Positions 34,920 through 46,884 of a stretch of DNA of 64,000 bases are shown here, in pieces. The DNA comes from Xenopus tropicalis (lineage: Eukaryota; Chordata; Amphibia; Anura; Pipidae): assembly GCF_000004195.4 (NCBI RefSeq), contig NC_030683.2, positions 985,207-1,049,206 of the forward strand, written 5' to 3'. Within the stretch, counting starts at the first letter, position 1, and every line of letters begins with the position of its first letter. The notes under the pieces are model-generated. The model saw nothing but the letters and a program-made list of their open reading frames with translations, was not told where the DNA came from and did not search any database. Both the position numbers and the translations under genes were made by a program.

Positions 34920-35240
34920 TGGCGCCACAGTGTAAATGTGAGGGCAGGAGACAAACGGACCAATGAGAGGCGCTGGGTGCAGCGATGACTCCACCCCCGC
35001 GTGATGCATCATGGGAGTTATAGTTCGGCTAGGCAAGGAAGGGAGGGACCGTAATGGCGGCAGCACTGCATATCCCGGCAGGCAGTGCGCGGAGGGGCGG
35101 GGCCGGTGCTGCAGGAGCCAAAGCGGCTCTGATCCAGGGAGAGAGGCTCAGGCTGCGGAGACGCACGGACATATGGTACGGACTGGGCTCTGCGGGGCGG
35201 GAAGGGCATGTCAGGGGCACAATTACCGGCATGGGGTGAG
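34920..35240 (+). promoter_or_regulatory. TATA-less promoter-like segment, possible adducin promoter and first exon
   Basis: In order: a CCAAT box (GACCAATGAGAG, 34957-34968); a ZNF143-like motif, GCATCATGGGAGTTATAGT, at 35006-35024; TAATGGCGGC at 35052-35061, matching the YY1 pattern AAnATGGCGGC in + orientation, which in many promoters lies just after the start site; and a GC box, GGGGCGGGGCC, at about 35094-35104. CpG density is high to about 35215. Possible donors are GTACGG at 35176 and GTGAGA at 35236. No other strong + strand candidate for the adducin first exon was seen nearer to its coding exon, but the distance (28 kb) leaves the assignment open. Confidence 0.45.
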
Positions 35241-38200
35241 AGAGACTGCAGGAATGGGGTGAGTGAGACTGCAGGCATGGGGTGAGAGAGACTGCAGAGC
35301 CCATGGGGTAGTGAAAGAGAGACTGCAGGCATGGGGTGAGTGAATGAGGACTGCAGGGATTGGGGTGAGTGAGAACCTGCAGGGATGGGGTGAGTGAGAC
35401 TGCAGGCATGGGGTGAGTGAGACTGCAGGCATGGGGTGAGAGAGACTGCAGGGATGGGGTGAGGGAGACTGCAGGCATGGGGTGAGTGAGAGAGACTGCA
35501 GGCATGGGGTGAGTGAGAGAGACTGCAGGGATGGGGTGGTGAGACTGCAGGGATTGGGTGAAGTGAGAACGTGAGCATCGGGGTGAGTGAGACTGCAGGG
35601 ATGGGGTGAGTTGAAGAACTTGGGCCAGCATGGGGTGGAGTGAGACGCAGCATGGGTGAGAGAGACTGCAGGATGGGGGTGAAGGGAAGACTGCACAGGC
35701 ACTGGGTGAGAGAGACTGCAGAATGGGGTGAGTGAGAGAGACTGCAGGAATGGGGTGAGTGGAAGAGAGACTGCGGATGGGTGAGTGAGAGAGACTGAGG
35801 CATGGGGTGAGTGAGAGAGAAGACCTCAGGATGGGGTGAGAGAGACTGCAAGGAATGGGTGAGTGAGAGAGAGAGACCTGCGGGGATGGGGTGAGTGAAG
35901 AGAGAGACCTGCAGGATGGGTGAGTGAGAAGAGACTGCAGGGATGGGGTGAGTGAGAGAGAGAGACCCTGCAGGGATGGGGTGAGTAGAGAGGACTGCTA
36001 GGAATGGGGTGAGTGAGAGAGAGACCTGGCAGGGATGGGGTGAGTGAGAGAGAGACCTGCAGGGATGGGGTGAGTGAGAGAGAGACCTGCAGGGATGGGG
36101 TGAGTGGAAGAGAGAGACCGCAGGGATGGGGTGATGTGAAGAGAGGAACACTGCAGGGGGGGTGAGTGAGAGAGAAGACCTGCAGGATGGGGTGAGAGAG
36201 ACTGCAGGATGGTGAGTGGAGAGAGAGAGAGACCTGCAAGGATGGGGTGAGGAGAGAGAGAACCTGCAGGGTGGGGGTTTGAGTGAAGAGAGAAGAGACC
36301 TGCAGGGATTGGGTGGTGAGAGAAATGAGACCTGCAGGGGTTGGGTGAGTGAAGAGAGAAGACCTGCAGGGATGGGGTGAGTGAGAAGAAGAGAGACTGC
36401 AGGATGGGGTGAGAAGAGACTGGCAGGGATGGGGTGAGTGGAGAGAGAGCCTGCAGGGATGGGGTGAAGTGAAGAGAGAGAGACTGGCAGATTGGGGTGA
36501 TCGAGAAGACTGCAGGGCATGGGGTGAGTGAGAGAGACTGCAGGGATGGGGTGAGTGAAGAGAGGACTGCAAAGGATGGGGTGAGAGAGGAAGACTGCTA
36601 GCATGGGTGAGTGAGAGAGACCTGCAGGCCATGGGGTGAAGAGAGAGAACTGCAAGGGATGGGGTGAGTGAGAGAGAGACCTGCAGGGATGGGGTGAGTG
36701 AGAGAGACTGCAGGGATGGGGTGAGTGAGAGAGACTGCAGGCATGGGTGAGTGAAGAGAGAGAGACCTGCAAGGGAGGGGTGAAGAGACTGCATGGGCTG
36801 GGGTGAGTGAGAGAGAAGACGACCTGCGGGGATGGGGTGAGTGAGAGAGAGACCCTCAGGGATGGGGTGAGTGAGAGAAGACTGCAGGATGGGTGAGTGA
36901 GAGAGAGAGACCTTGCAGGGATGGGTGAGTGAGAGAGAGACCTGCAGGGTGGGGTGATGTGAGAAGAGAGGACCTGCAGGATGGGGTTGGTGGAGTGAGA
37001 GACCTGCAGGGATGGGGTGAGTGGAGAGAGACCTCAGGGATGGGGGTGAGTGAGAGAGAGACCTGCATGGGAAATGGGGTGAGAGGACTGGGCAGTGGAT
37101 GGGGTGAAGTGAGAGAGAGACCTGCAGGATGGGTGTGTGAGTGAGAGAGAGGACCTGCAGGGATGGGGTGAGTGGAGAGAGAGAAGACCTGCAGGGATTG
37201 GTGAGTGAGAGGAGAGGACCTGCCAAGGGGAATGGGGTGAGTGAAGAGGAGACGCTGCAGATGGGGTGAGAGAGACTGCAGGAATGGGGTGAGTGAGACT
37301 GCAGGGTGGGGTGAGTGAGAAGAGACTGCAAGGGATGGGGTGAGTGAGAGAGAGAGAGAGGACCTGCGGGAATGGGGTGGAGAGACTGCAGGAGATGGGT
37401 GAGTGAGGTGAGAGAGACCTGCAGGGATGGGGGGTGAAGTGAGAGACCTGCCGGGAGGGGTGAGAGAGATACCTGCAGGGATGGGGTGAGTTGAGAGAGA
37501 GAAGACCTGCAAGGGATGGGTGAGTGAGAGAGAGACCTGCAAGGGATGGGGTGAGTGAGAGAGAGAGAACCGTGGCGGGATGGGTGAGTGAAAGAGAGAG
37601 AGACCTGCAAGGGATGGGGTGAGTGAGAGAGGATGACCTGCAGGGATGGGGTGAGTGAGAGAGAGACATGCAAGGGATGGGGTGAGTGAGAGACAGACCC
37701 TGCAAGGATGGGGCTGAGTGAGAGACAGACCTGCAGGGATGGGGTGAGTGAGAGACAGACCTGCCAGGAATGGGTGAGTGAGAGACAGACTGCAGGATGG
37801 GTGAGTGAGAGTACAGACCTGCAGGATGTGGGTGAGTGAGAGACAGACCTGCAAGGGATGGGGTGAAGTGAGAGAGAGAACCTGCAGGAATGGGGTGAAT
37901 GAGAGAAGAGAGACCTGCAGGGATGGGGTGAGTGAGAGGAGAGACCTGCAGGGATGGGGTGAGTGAGAGAGAGAGACCTGCAGGGATGGGGTGAAGTGAG
38001 AAGAGAAAGATCCTGCAAGGGATGGGGTGAAAGTGAGAGAAGAGAGCCTGCAGGGCAATGGGTGGTGGGAGAGAGAGAGACCTTGCAGGGAATGGGGTGA
38101 GTGAGAGGAGAGAGACCTGCAAGGATGGGGTGAGTGAGAGAGAGAGTACCTGTGCAGGGAGGGTGAGTGAGAAGAGAGAGACCTGCAGGGATGGGGTGAG

Positions 38201-39112
38201 TGGAGAGAGAGAGAGACCTGCAGGGATGGGGCTGAGTGGAGAGAGAGAGACCTGCAGGGATGGGGTTAGTGAGAGAGAGAACCTGCAGGGATGGGGTGAG
38301 TGGAGAGAGAGAGACCTGCAGGAATGGGGGTGAGTAGAGACCTGCAGGATGGGTGAAAGTGAGAAGAGAGAGAGAACTGCAGGGATGGGGTGAAGTGAGG
38401 AGAGACCTGCAGGGATGGGTGAAGTGAAGAAGAGAGAGAGACCTGCAGGAATGGGGTGAAGAGAGACTGCAGAATGGGGTGAGTGATGAGAATGAGACTG
38501 CAGGGATGGGGTGAGTGGAGAGACCTGCAGGGATGGGGTGAGAGAGACTGCAGGGATGGGGGTGGTGAGAGAGAGAGAACCTACGGGATGGGGTGAGTGA
38601 GAGAGAGGACCTGCAGGGATGGGTGAGAGAGAGAGACCTGCAGGGATGTTTGGGGTGAGTGAGAAGAGAAGAGACCTGCAGGATGGGTGAGTGAGAGAGA
38701 CTGCAGGGGATGGGTAGTGAGAGAGAGAGACTGCAGGGTGGGGTGAGTTGAGAAGAGAGACCCTGCAAAGGATGGGGTTGAGTGAGAGAGAAGAGACCTG
38801 CAGGGATGGGTGAGTGAGAGAGAACTGCAAGGGAAATGGGGTGAGTGAAGAGAGAGAGACCTGCAAGGGATGGGGTGAAGTGAGAGAGAGAAGACCTGCA
38901 GGGATGGGGTGAGTGAGAGAGAGTAGACCTGCAGGGTGGGTGAGTGAGAGAGACTTGCAGGATGGGGTGAGTGAAGAGGAGAGACCTGCGGGATGGGGGT
39001 GACGTGAGAGAGAGAGACCTGCAGGGATGGGGTGAGTGAGAGAGAGACTGGCAGGGATGGGGTGAGTGAGAGAGAGAGACCTGCAGGGATGGGGTGAGAG
39101 AGAGAGAGACCT
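35222..39112. repeat. Tandem array with GGTGAGTGAGAGA units, about 25-35 bp, over 110 copies
   Basis: The unit is GGGATGGGGTGAGTGAGAGA, GAGACCTGCA, with AGA duplications and frequent one-base indels. It starts within or directly after the promoter-like segment. Each complete unit has a consensus splice donor (GGGGTGAGT) and a CTGCAG. The 1096-codon minus-strand frame (Ser/Leu/His/Pro) is a by-product of the array. Confidence 0.96.
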
Positions 39113-41070
39113 GCACTTGGGGGTGAATATATATACCGGGGGGGGGGCCAGGTAATGTTACTGTATATTCTGATGTTCATTTGGGGGTGTCATTGCTGTT
39201 CTTTGTGCCAAGTTGCCTGTTTAGGGCCCCCCCATGCTTTGCCTGTTGGTAAAGTACCCAGTTAGCCCCCCCAGCTGCCTGTCGGTTAGCCCCCCCCAGC
39301 TGCCGTCGGTTAAGCCCCCCACCGAAGCTGCCTGTCGGTTAGCCCCCCCCAGCTGCCTGTCGGTTAGCCCCCCCAGCCGCCTGTTGTAAAAGTTACCCCT
39401 GGGCCTGGGCTCACTGTTTGGTCGGTCTGTAGGGGAGGAGCCTGGGGTGGGAGGGTATTTGGGAGGGGGCAAGTAACTGTGGGGCACATTCCCTGTACTG
39501 GGCGACCCTCACCCTACAGTCACCCTGTGGCCATCGGCCACTCTCCTCCCACTGAGCAACTTCCCAGAATCCTCTAGCAGCCTGCAGTGCTCAGGGGATG
39601 CTGGGACATGTAGTTCCACCCCAACTGTGCCTTTGGTGCCTGGTAAGGGGCACAAGTGTGCAAATGTGGGGGGGGGCAGTGTGATGTAACTGTGCATGCT
39701 GGGAAATGCCAATCAAGGTGCTTGCACTTATTAATTAAAGCATTCTGTCAGTAGTTAAAGTTCCTCTATAAATGAATTAATTGTAAGCTCTTTGGCCAAG
39801 TTCCCATGAGCTCTCTGCTTCTTTCCCATGTTTTCCTGTGTGTGTGTGTGTGTGTGGGGGCGCCTGCCGTCCTGCTGTAAGCCGTGAATAAATGAACCAC
39901 GCCTTTGTGCCTGGGAGTGCCCCTATTGGTCATCAATAAGATTTAAGGTAACAAGAGGAGCCCGCTTCTGGCAGCGAAACCAATTTAGTGACTGTAGAGT
40001 TTCTAATGAGAAGGGCACCAGTTGTGGGGACAATAATGCCTGCCCAGGCGTGCACACTGGTGTAACTATTCGACATTTTTTGACCTGGCTTAGTTTTGTG
40101 GCAATATTGTTATATATGATGTTGTGCACCCCTGGGAGGTTGTAAGGGTTTGGCTCCTGGAAGAATATGGAAATATGTTGCTGAGTGAGAAGTTCTAGCA
40201 CTTAGAAGAGTAATAAGTTGGGGGGGCTGTTATCTGAAATAGCTGAGCAATGCACCTAGAATAGACTTATCTGCCCCTCCCCCACATTTGCTTGGCCTTC
40301 CCAATGCTTGGCGATTAGTTTCTCTATGGGATATCCCCGGGGGTTTGTTTGTGCATCCGAGGGGTTATTTGCGGATTGCAGTCATGCGGAGATGAATATT
40401 GTGGCCTTACATGTTATAAACTCTCAAGGGGCGCTAATAATTCTACAAGCACGGGGTCCGCTTGGTGGGGGTGTATGGGACATTGCAATGATCCAGCTGA
40501 TGGAAAGTGCTGGCAGTTTTTGCATTTTTGAAACTGGGGTGCGCGGGGAAGGGTGGACATGTTCTGCAAAACCCAGCAGGTTGGCACCACGCAAAATACT
40601 TGCTGGTGCCAGTCATAATGGGTGTAGACCATCCGCCTGCTGCGGAGTGGGTGGTTACTGGACCGTGTCCCTGGAGTTAACGCCATATAGTGACTGATGA
40701 CATGGGTGGTGAGTGGGAGTGCCATTAGAGTTGTTCCTGTGAGGTACAGTAGGATGCCCGGGTTGCGGGGGTGTCCTGTGGTTTGAGGCGTTTTAGGAAA
40801 GTGCACAGTATAGATCTTTCAATCTGTGATAATTCTGTGATGTGTTTCCTGGGGTGAGTAGCAACTGCATCTGCTATGCGAAGTCTGGCTACCTGTGCCA
40901 GGGCATGTTATGGCATAAGGAGATCCAGGGGCACCAGCTGGTACTGCCCCGATCTATTATGGGGGGGGGGGGAGGGAGGGGGGTGGGTCGGGGCTGGATC
41001 GGGATTGCTCGATGTGTTGTGTGGGACCCCGCTATTTGTTTTTGTTCTCATCATTCTTCGCTCCTTTTAA
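39113..41070. other. Mixed spacer with a short 26-bp array, no gene recognised
   Basis: At 39255-39385 there are about five copies of CAGCTGCCTGTCGGTTAGCC with a C-run. GATGCTGGGACATGTAGT at 39597-39614 resembles a motif common in Xenopus dispersed repeats. ATTGTAAGCTCTTTGG at about 39780 resembles a LINE 3' end. Frames at 40308-40806 overlap on both strands and carry no domain. Confidence 0.5.
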
Positions 41071-41071
41071 G

Positions 41072-41720
41072 TGAGGTGGAGACTCCTATATTCTCATACT
41101 CTCGCTCTTTTCTATTCTCTCCTTTCCTCTTTGCTCTCACTCGTTCTTCTGTCTCTTCTTCTCTCCCCTCTCTCTCTTGCTGTCTCTTCTTTTCTCCATC
41201 TCTCTCTTCTGTCTCTTCTTTCTCTCCCTTCTATTCATGTCAATCTCTCTCTCTCCCACGTTCACTCTCTCGTTCCGTTTCTTTCTCTCTCCCCCCAGTA
41301 TGCTCCATCTCTCTCTCGCTGTTATTGATGTTAGCAGTTTCTAATCTTTATGCTGCTCGTCCTCCCACTCTCACTCTCTTCTCTTACTTACTCTTTTCTC
41401 CTCATGCGTCTCCCCGACTCCGTCGACTTTAGCTGATCTCTCTTCTCTCCCCCTCTCTCTCCTCTCTCTCTTGCTGTCTCTTTCCTCTATTCCCTCGTCA
41501 CTCTCTTTCCCTGTTTCTCTTTCTTTTCCCTCTCATCTCTCTGTCTGTCTCTTTCTACTCTCTCCCCATCTCACCTGATGTTTGTGTCTTCTCTCTCTCT
41601 CTTCCGGGGACTCTCTCTGCTTCTGTTCTTCTCTCTCTGGCATCTCATCCCTCTCTCTCTTCTGTCTCTTCTCTCTCTCCCCCTCTCTCTCTTCTGTTCT
41701 CTCTCTCCCCCTCTCTCTCC
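41072..41720. repeat. CT-rich low-complexity tract
   Basis: Irregular TCTCTCTC, TCTTCTCTCTC and CCCTCTCTCTC runs extend for about 650 bp, interrupted by a few unique bases near 41320-41430. Pyrimidines are on the + strand. Confidence 0.9.
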
Positions 41721-43025
41721 AGTTTGTGCTAATGGGAAGCAGATGTTACAACATGGAGTTCTGGACAGCCAGCCAGACTTACCTAAGTAATCTAGGCCCG
41801 TTCTGGCTTATCTAATGTGAGGGACTCCAGTTTGTGATTTTGCACTAACTCCAGCATACACAAGCTGAGCTTTGAGCTGGGAATAATTAGTGAGACCCCA
41901 TGGGGGGCGTTTATGTTATTCGGGTAGTGCTAGAACACCTGTGCGAACATTGAGTCTGTGCTTATTGGGCTCTTACTTGCCCTTTAATTCGATTAAAGTG
42001 TTTTTGCCTTTAGTGCCGCTGTATATAGTGTGGCATCAATGGTAATTGCCCAGAGGGCTTCACTAATGTGAATTAGCTTAATTAGGCCGAGGTTAGTGCA
42101 CATATTGGACAATTTGTGGGAGCCGGCCACGTGGGATTATCTCCCTTGTATGCACAGGCACCTGGACAGTTATATGATGGGGCCCTTTCAGCACTATGCC
42201 CCAGTTCCTTCAATCTGCACTAGGTCGCCAGGGTCCTAGCTTAGAGGTTTGTTTTTTTCTGTTAATGAGGGTGTTATCTTCTATCCTTATCCAAGGATTA
42301 CATTGAGTGTTGGCAGCTATACTGGAGTGAGGAGGGAGTGAGGGCAGTAATAAGGGATTGGCATTTGATTGCATTGCTGTCCCAATGACAAATTCTGGCC
42401 TGCACGCTCTATGTACTGCCCTAGGTATTGCCAGGTAAGACAGAGATTTATTGTTGTTGCCAGTTACAATAGAATGAGGAGCACGGTTGCCCTTTAGCTG
42501 CAGGAGTGACTTGTGGCCAGTATAGTATTTGACCCTCTATCAGTCGTTGTCCATGACCAGATATTGGCAGAATTATGGTTTAAGGTAAATAGAGGAGTAA
42601 AGAAATTAGCAGGGCAGTAGCGAGGGTGACATGGTGCTGATTAGCAGATGGATGGGAGGCGTGGGTGCCAGCTGGCACGGGCACAATGGGCATTCACTGA
42701 AAGGATGTATTTTCCTCTCTCACAGGCACTGATTCCACCGATTTCGGCTCCTGCGCTCTTGTGCGGCAGGGGGTTGTCTATTATTATGTTAACACAGGGG
42801 CCTGTTTACTGACCGGGGAGAGGGGGAGTAGTTTAGCTAGAGATTCATGTTTCTAGCCGCCCAATCAAGTTTGCCCACAGAGTCATTTCTTTATGAAGAT
42901 TTATGGTCCAAAGGTATGATCTGCGTAGCAGAAACTGGCTGAACGTAGGGCTGACTGCCCGGCGAGGGGCCCCCATGCCCATGTGAAATCTGCCCTTGTT
43001 TCTGTATCTGCTTCACTGAATTCCA
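41721..43025. other. Unique spacer, no gene recognised
   Basis: Mixed composition with no array and no splice-flanked open frame. I could not name any element in it. Confidence 0.4.
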
Positions 43026-43029
43026 GAAC

Positions 43030-43555
43030 TAAGGACGATGAGGTGCACCTTAAGGGGCATCTTGCTCCTGATCTGTGACCGGCTTAAGGGCATCTGCCTC
43101 CTTGATAGTGTGCCACCTTAATGGGACTGCTCTGATCTGTGGCACTAGGGCATACTCTGTGGACTACTGATTGTGCGCTTAAGGCATCTGCCCTCTGAAT
43201 CTGATGCAACTTAAGGGATGATGCCTCGCTGATCTGTGCACGCCATTAAGGGCATTAGTGCCCTCGATGATCTGTGCCCCATTAAGGGGATTGCCTCCTG
43301 ACTGTGCGCCATTAAGGGCATCTGCCTCGACTGACTGTGCAGGTCCATTATAGGCATTGCGCTACCTGGAGCTTGCCGGGCTTAAGGGCATCTGCCTCCC
43401 TGATCTGTGGCGCCTTAAGGGCATCTGCCCTCCTGATCTGTGCCGCCTTAAGGGCATCGTGCCCCTCTGTTTGTGAGCAGCTTAAGGGCATCTGCCTCCT
43501 GATTGTGCGCCCTTAAGGGATATCTGCCCTCTGTCTGTGCCGCAGTTAAGAGGGA
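43030..43555. repeat. Degenerate tandem array, unit about 31 bp
   Basis: The recurring core is CTTAAGGGCATCTGCCTCCT plus GATCTGTGCCGC, about 17 copies. Nearly every copy has a small indel, which is unusually noisy compared with the arrays at 44.8-46.1 kb. Confidence 0.85.
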
Positions 43556-43985
43556 ATCCGGCTGGTTGAGCGCATGTTACTTTATCCTTTTAGACTAGCC
43601 TGCCTGGGGGCATTTTGAGCTTGGGTCCACATACCTACCTTTATCCTAAATTACATATGTTAATTCATGAAGTAGTCTTTGAGTACAGACTGTATTTCCA
43701 CTAAGGAATATTGGGGTATGGACCGGACACTATAAATAGTGTTTGGGTGATCCAGTATAATGGGGGAAGCTCACTCTCGTCTGATGGTAGCTGGAATGTA
43801 ACAGGATATTTGATGACTGGTGAGGGGTTCCGCTCAGTACTGAGACCCTGGCAGGCTGATGTGGAGCCATCGCTAGCAGCAGGCGGCGTGCGTCCCGACT
43901 CCGCCTACGTACAGGTCACAGTGCGAATGGGACGTCGATGCTTCCTAAACGTAGAAACATAGAGCCTGGCAGGGAGAGGGAGCCG
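43556..43985. other. Unique spacer, no gene recognised
   Basis: Mixed sequence. The 83-codon open frame at 43711-43962 shows no known domain and no clear splice sites. Confidence 0.4.
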
Positions 43986-44069
43986 GCCGATCCCATTGAA
44001 AGTATCCCTGCGGTCCGCGGGTGTCCCCATAAGGGACCCCTGCGGCTGCCGACTCCTCGGTACCATGCT

Positions 44070-44310
44070 AGGACCGCGCCCGGACTCACTAGTACCCCGG
44101 GGGGGGCCAGACTCCCTAGTTAACCCTTGTCGGGATCGGGCTCCCTACGTACCCCTGCCCGGGCGGGCATCCCTAGTACCACCACCTGGCCTGGGCGCGC
44201 TCCTACATACCCTGCAGGGCGACGGCTCTACGGTAACTGGGGGCGCCGGCTCCACGATACGACCCTGCAGGGCGCGGTCCCTAACGTACCCCTGCAGGCC
44301 GCCGGCTCCA
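44070..44310. repeat. Diverged GC-rich tandem array, unit about 33 bp
   Basis: About seven degenerate copies of GTACCCCTGCAGGGCG plus CCGGCTCC or GGCTCCCTA. The copies are too diverged to place unit borders exactly. Confidence 0.65.
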
Positions 44311-44639
44311 GTGGCGATTAGAGAGTAATGGGAGTGCCAGGAGCTTGCGCTCATTGGATTACTGCGCCGGCTTGCATTTACTTCACTGTACCGGTCTTCT
44401 GCAACTTACTCCTTACTGCTGAACTGCCCCAGCCCTGTATGTGCCGGCAGCCGGGAATCCCTGTCTACATGAATTGGATTTTCCCCATCTCTAATGATGG
44501 GAAGCCTGCTCTCCATTCTTGCCCCTTTGATTAAATAGGCAAAATCTAGGATTCAAGTGGCCCGACCGGTTGTGCTGCAAGGATCGTAAATGGGTAATAA
44601 GCATTCTATGGTGCACTTACTGCCATTACCTGGCTCCTG

Positions 44640-46108
44640 TGGGTTGACTGGGGGGCACGTATGCGCAGCAAGGTTAATGGGAGTCTGCTCTTGTGGACTG
44701 GGCAAGCGGTATGCAGGCGAAGGTTATGGAGTGCCTGCGTCCTGTGTGTGACTGGGGGCACGTATCCAGCAAGGTTATGGGAGTCCGGCCTCCTGTGTGT
44801 GACTGGGGGGCACGTATCCAGCAAGGTTATGGGAGTCCGGCCTCCTGTGTGTGACTGGGGGGCACGTATCCAGCAAGGTTATGGGAGTTCGGCCTCCTGT
44901 GTGTGACTGGGGGGCACGTATCCAGCAAGGTTAGGGAGTCCGGCGGCCTGCTGTGTGTGACTGGGGGCACGTATCCGGACAAGGTTATGGGAGTCCGGCC
45001 TCCTGTGTGTGACTGGGGGGCACGTATCCAGCAAGGTTATGGGAGTCCGGCCTCCTGTGTGTGACTGGGGGGCACGTATCCAGCAAGGTTATGGGAGTCC
45101 TGCCTCCTGTGTGTGACTGGGGGGCACGTATCCAGCAAGGGTTAGGGAGTCCGGCCTCCTGTGTGTGACTGGGGGGCACGTATCCAGCAAGGTTATGGGA
45201 GTCCGGCCTCCTGTGTGTGACTGGGGGCACGTATCCAGCAAGGTTACGGAGGTCCTGCCTCCTGTGTGTGACTGGGGGGCACGTATCCAGCAAGGTTACG
45301 GGAGTCCGGCCTCCTGTGTGTGACTGGGGGGCACGTATCCAGCAAGGTTATGGGAGTCCTGCCTCCTGTGTGAGTTGACTGGGGGGCACGTATCCAGCAA
45401 GGTTATGGGAGTCCGGCCTCCTTGTGTGTGACTGGGGGGCACGTATCCAGCAAGGTTATGGGAGTCCGGCCTCCTGTGTGTGACTGGGGGGCACGTATCC
45501 AGCAAGGTTATGGGAGTCCGGCCTCCTCTGTGTGACTGGGGGGCACGTATCCAGCAAGGTTATGGGAGTCCGGCCTCCTCTGTGTGACTGGGGGGCACGT
45601 ATCCAGCAAGGTTATGGGAGTCCTGCCTCCTCTGTTGACTGTGACTGGGGGGCACGTATCCAGCAAGGTTACGGGAGTCCGGCCTCCTCTGTGTGACTGG
45701 GGGCACGTATCCAGCAAGGTTATGGGAGTCCGGCCTCCTGTGTGTGACTGGGGGGCACGTATCCAGCAAGGTTACGGGAGTCCTGCCTCCTGTGTGTGAC
45801 TGGGGGGCACGTATCCAGCAAGGTTATGGGAGTCCTGCCTCCTGTGTGTGACTGGGGGGCACGTATCCAGCAAGGTTATGGGAGTCCTGCCTCCTGTGTG
45901 TGACTGGGGGGCACGTATCCAGCAAGGTTATGGGAGTCCGGCCTCCTCTGTGTGACTGGGGGGCACGTATCCAGCAAGGTTATGGGAGTCCTGCCTCCTG
46001 TGTGTGACTGGGGGGCACGTATCCAGCAAGGTTACGGGAGTCCTGCCTCCTGTGTGTGACTGGGGGGCACGTATCCAGCAAGGTTACGGGAGTCCGGCCT
46101 CTGGTACA
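44640..46108. repeat. Tandem array, unit 52 bp, about 28 copies
   Basis: The unit is GGGGGGCACGTATCCAGCAA, GGTTATGGGAGTCCGGCCTC, CTGTGTGTGACT. The alternatives GTTACGGG, TCCTGCC and CTCTGTGTG alternate along the array. The first copies (44640-44760) are the most diverged. Confidence 0.97.
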
Positions 46109-46493
46109 TACAGAACCGGACCGGATCCTGCTGGAACCTTCTGCCCACACACAGTGCAGGGGGTTTTATGTATTGATCTTTGCCCCAATGTCGCACCACG
46201 GCTCGGTAACCTTCCCCACACAGTCTGTAGCAGAACTGCAACTCCCTGCATCAAAGCTACACAGGGCATGCTGGGAATGGCAGTTCTGCTAAAGCCCATC
46301 TGGACAAACATGAGGAGCAGCAGGAAGCTGACAGATACAGGATGGGGGGGGGGTGGGGGTAGGAAAGCAGAGGCGGAGTCACCAGAACTGGGCAGATGAG
46401 CGCCTTCCTGTATGGGCAACTCAGGGTATTGGTAATGCCCCTCGTATGGTACCATGTGGGTACTTGGCACTGTGGCACATGACCCATAAATAT

Positions 46494-46532
46494 AACACCA
46501 CCCATCTCACATAATGTGAGATGGGTGGTGTT
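46494..46532. repeat. Perfect 19-bp palindrome with a one-base centre
   Basis: The left arm AACACCACCCATCTCACAT and the right arm ATGTGAGATGGGTGGTGTT are exact reverse complements separated by one A. It is isolated; no further inverted arms were found directly outside it. Confidence 0.9.
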
Positions 46533-46691
46533 AAGGGGAAAATATATGGCAGCTCCCACACAACTGGAGCATCTGGGTGCCCATCGGTGCTCAGGTCAGG
46601 GTGGCACTGCTAAGATGCTCTGCAAATTATGCCATATGGCAGCTCCAGCACTAACCCATAGTAACCCATATTGTGTTCTGTCTGCCTGCAG

Positions 46692-46736
46692 GTGAGGGAC
46701 CAGTGAGCCAGAAGAGCCTGCTGGGAACGTGTTTGG
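46692..46736 (+). other. Candidate small exon between consensus splice sites
   Basis: TTCTGTCTGCCTGCAG ends at 46691 and GTAAGTTCCC starts at 46737, enclosing 45 bp. The position, between the promoter-like segment at 35 kb and the adducin coding exon, would suit an optional 5' UTR exon. Only the splice-site consensus supports it. Confidence 0.25.
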
Positions 46737-46884
46737 GTAAGTTCCCCTTTAATCCATGAATTATAATGTCTCCTAATGTTTACTGTCATTGTGTGCTGGC
46801 ACCTTCTGCTGCTGTGCCATACGGGCAGGATAAGCAATGGGTGCCCTATATAATGCCCGTATGCAATGCAGAGCTCAGATTGTG

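Noticed and set aside
35054..35239. 61-codon frame starting ATGGCGGCAGCA in the promoter-like segment
   Set aside because: The ATG coincides with a YY1-like motif and the frame runs into the array. It may be an upstream ORF in a 5' UTR, but nothing supports a protein.
35018..39116. Minus-strand open frames up to 1096 codons, rich in Ser, Leu, His and Pro
   Set aside because: They lie wholly on the GGTGAGTGAGAGA array; stop-free units give open frames in more than one phase, and no domain or splice structure is seen.
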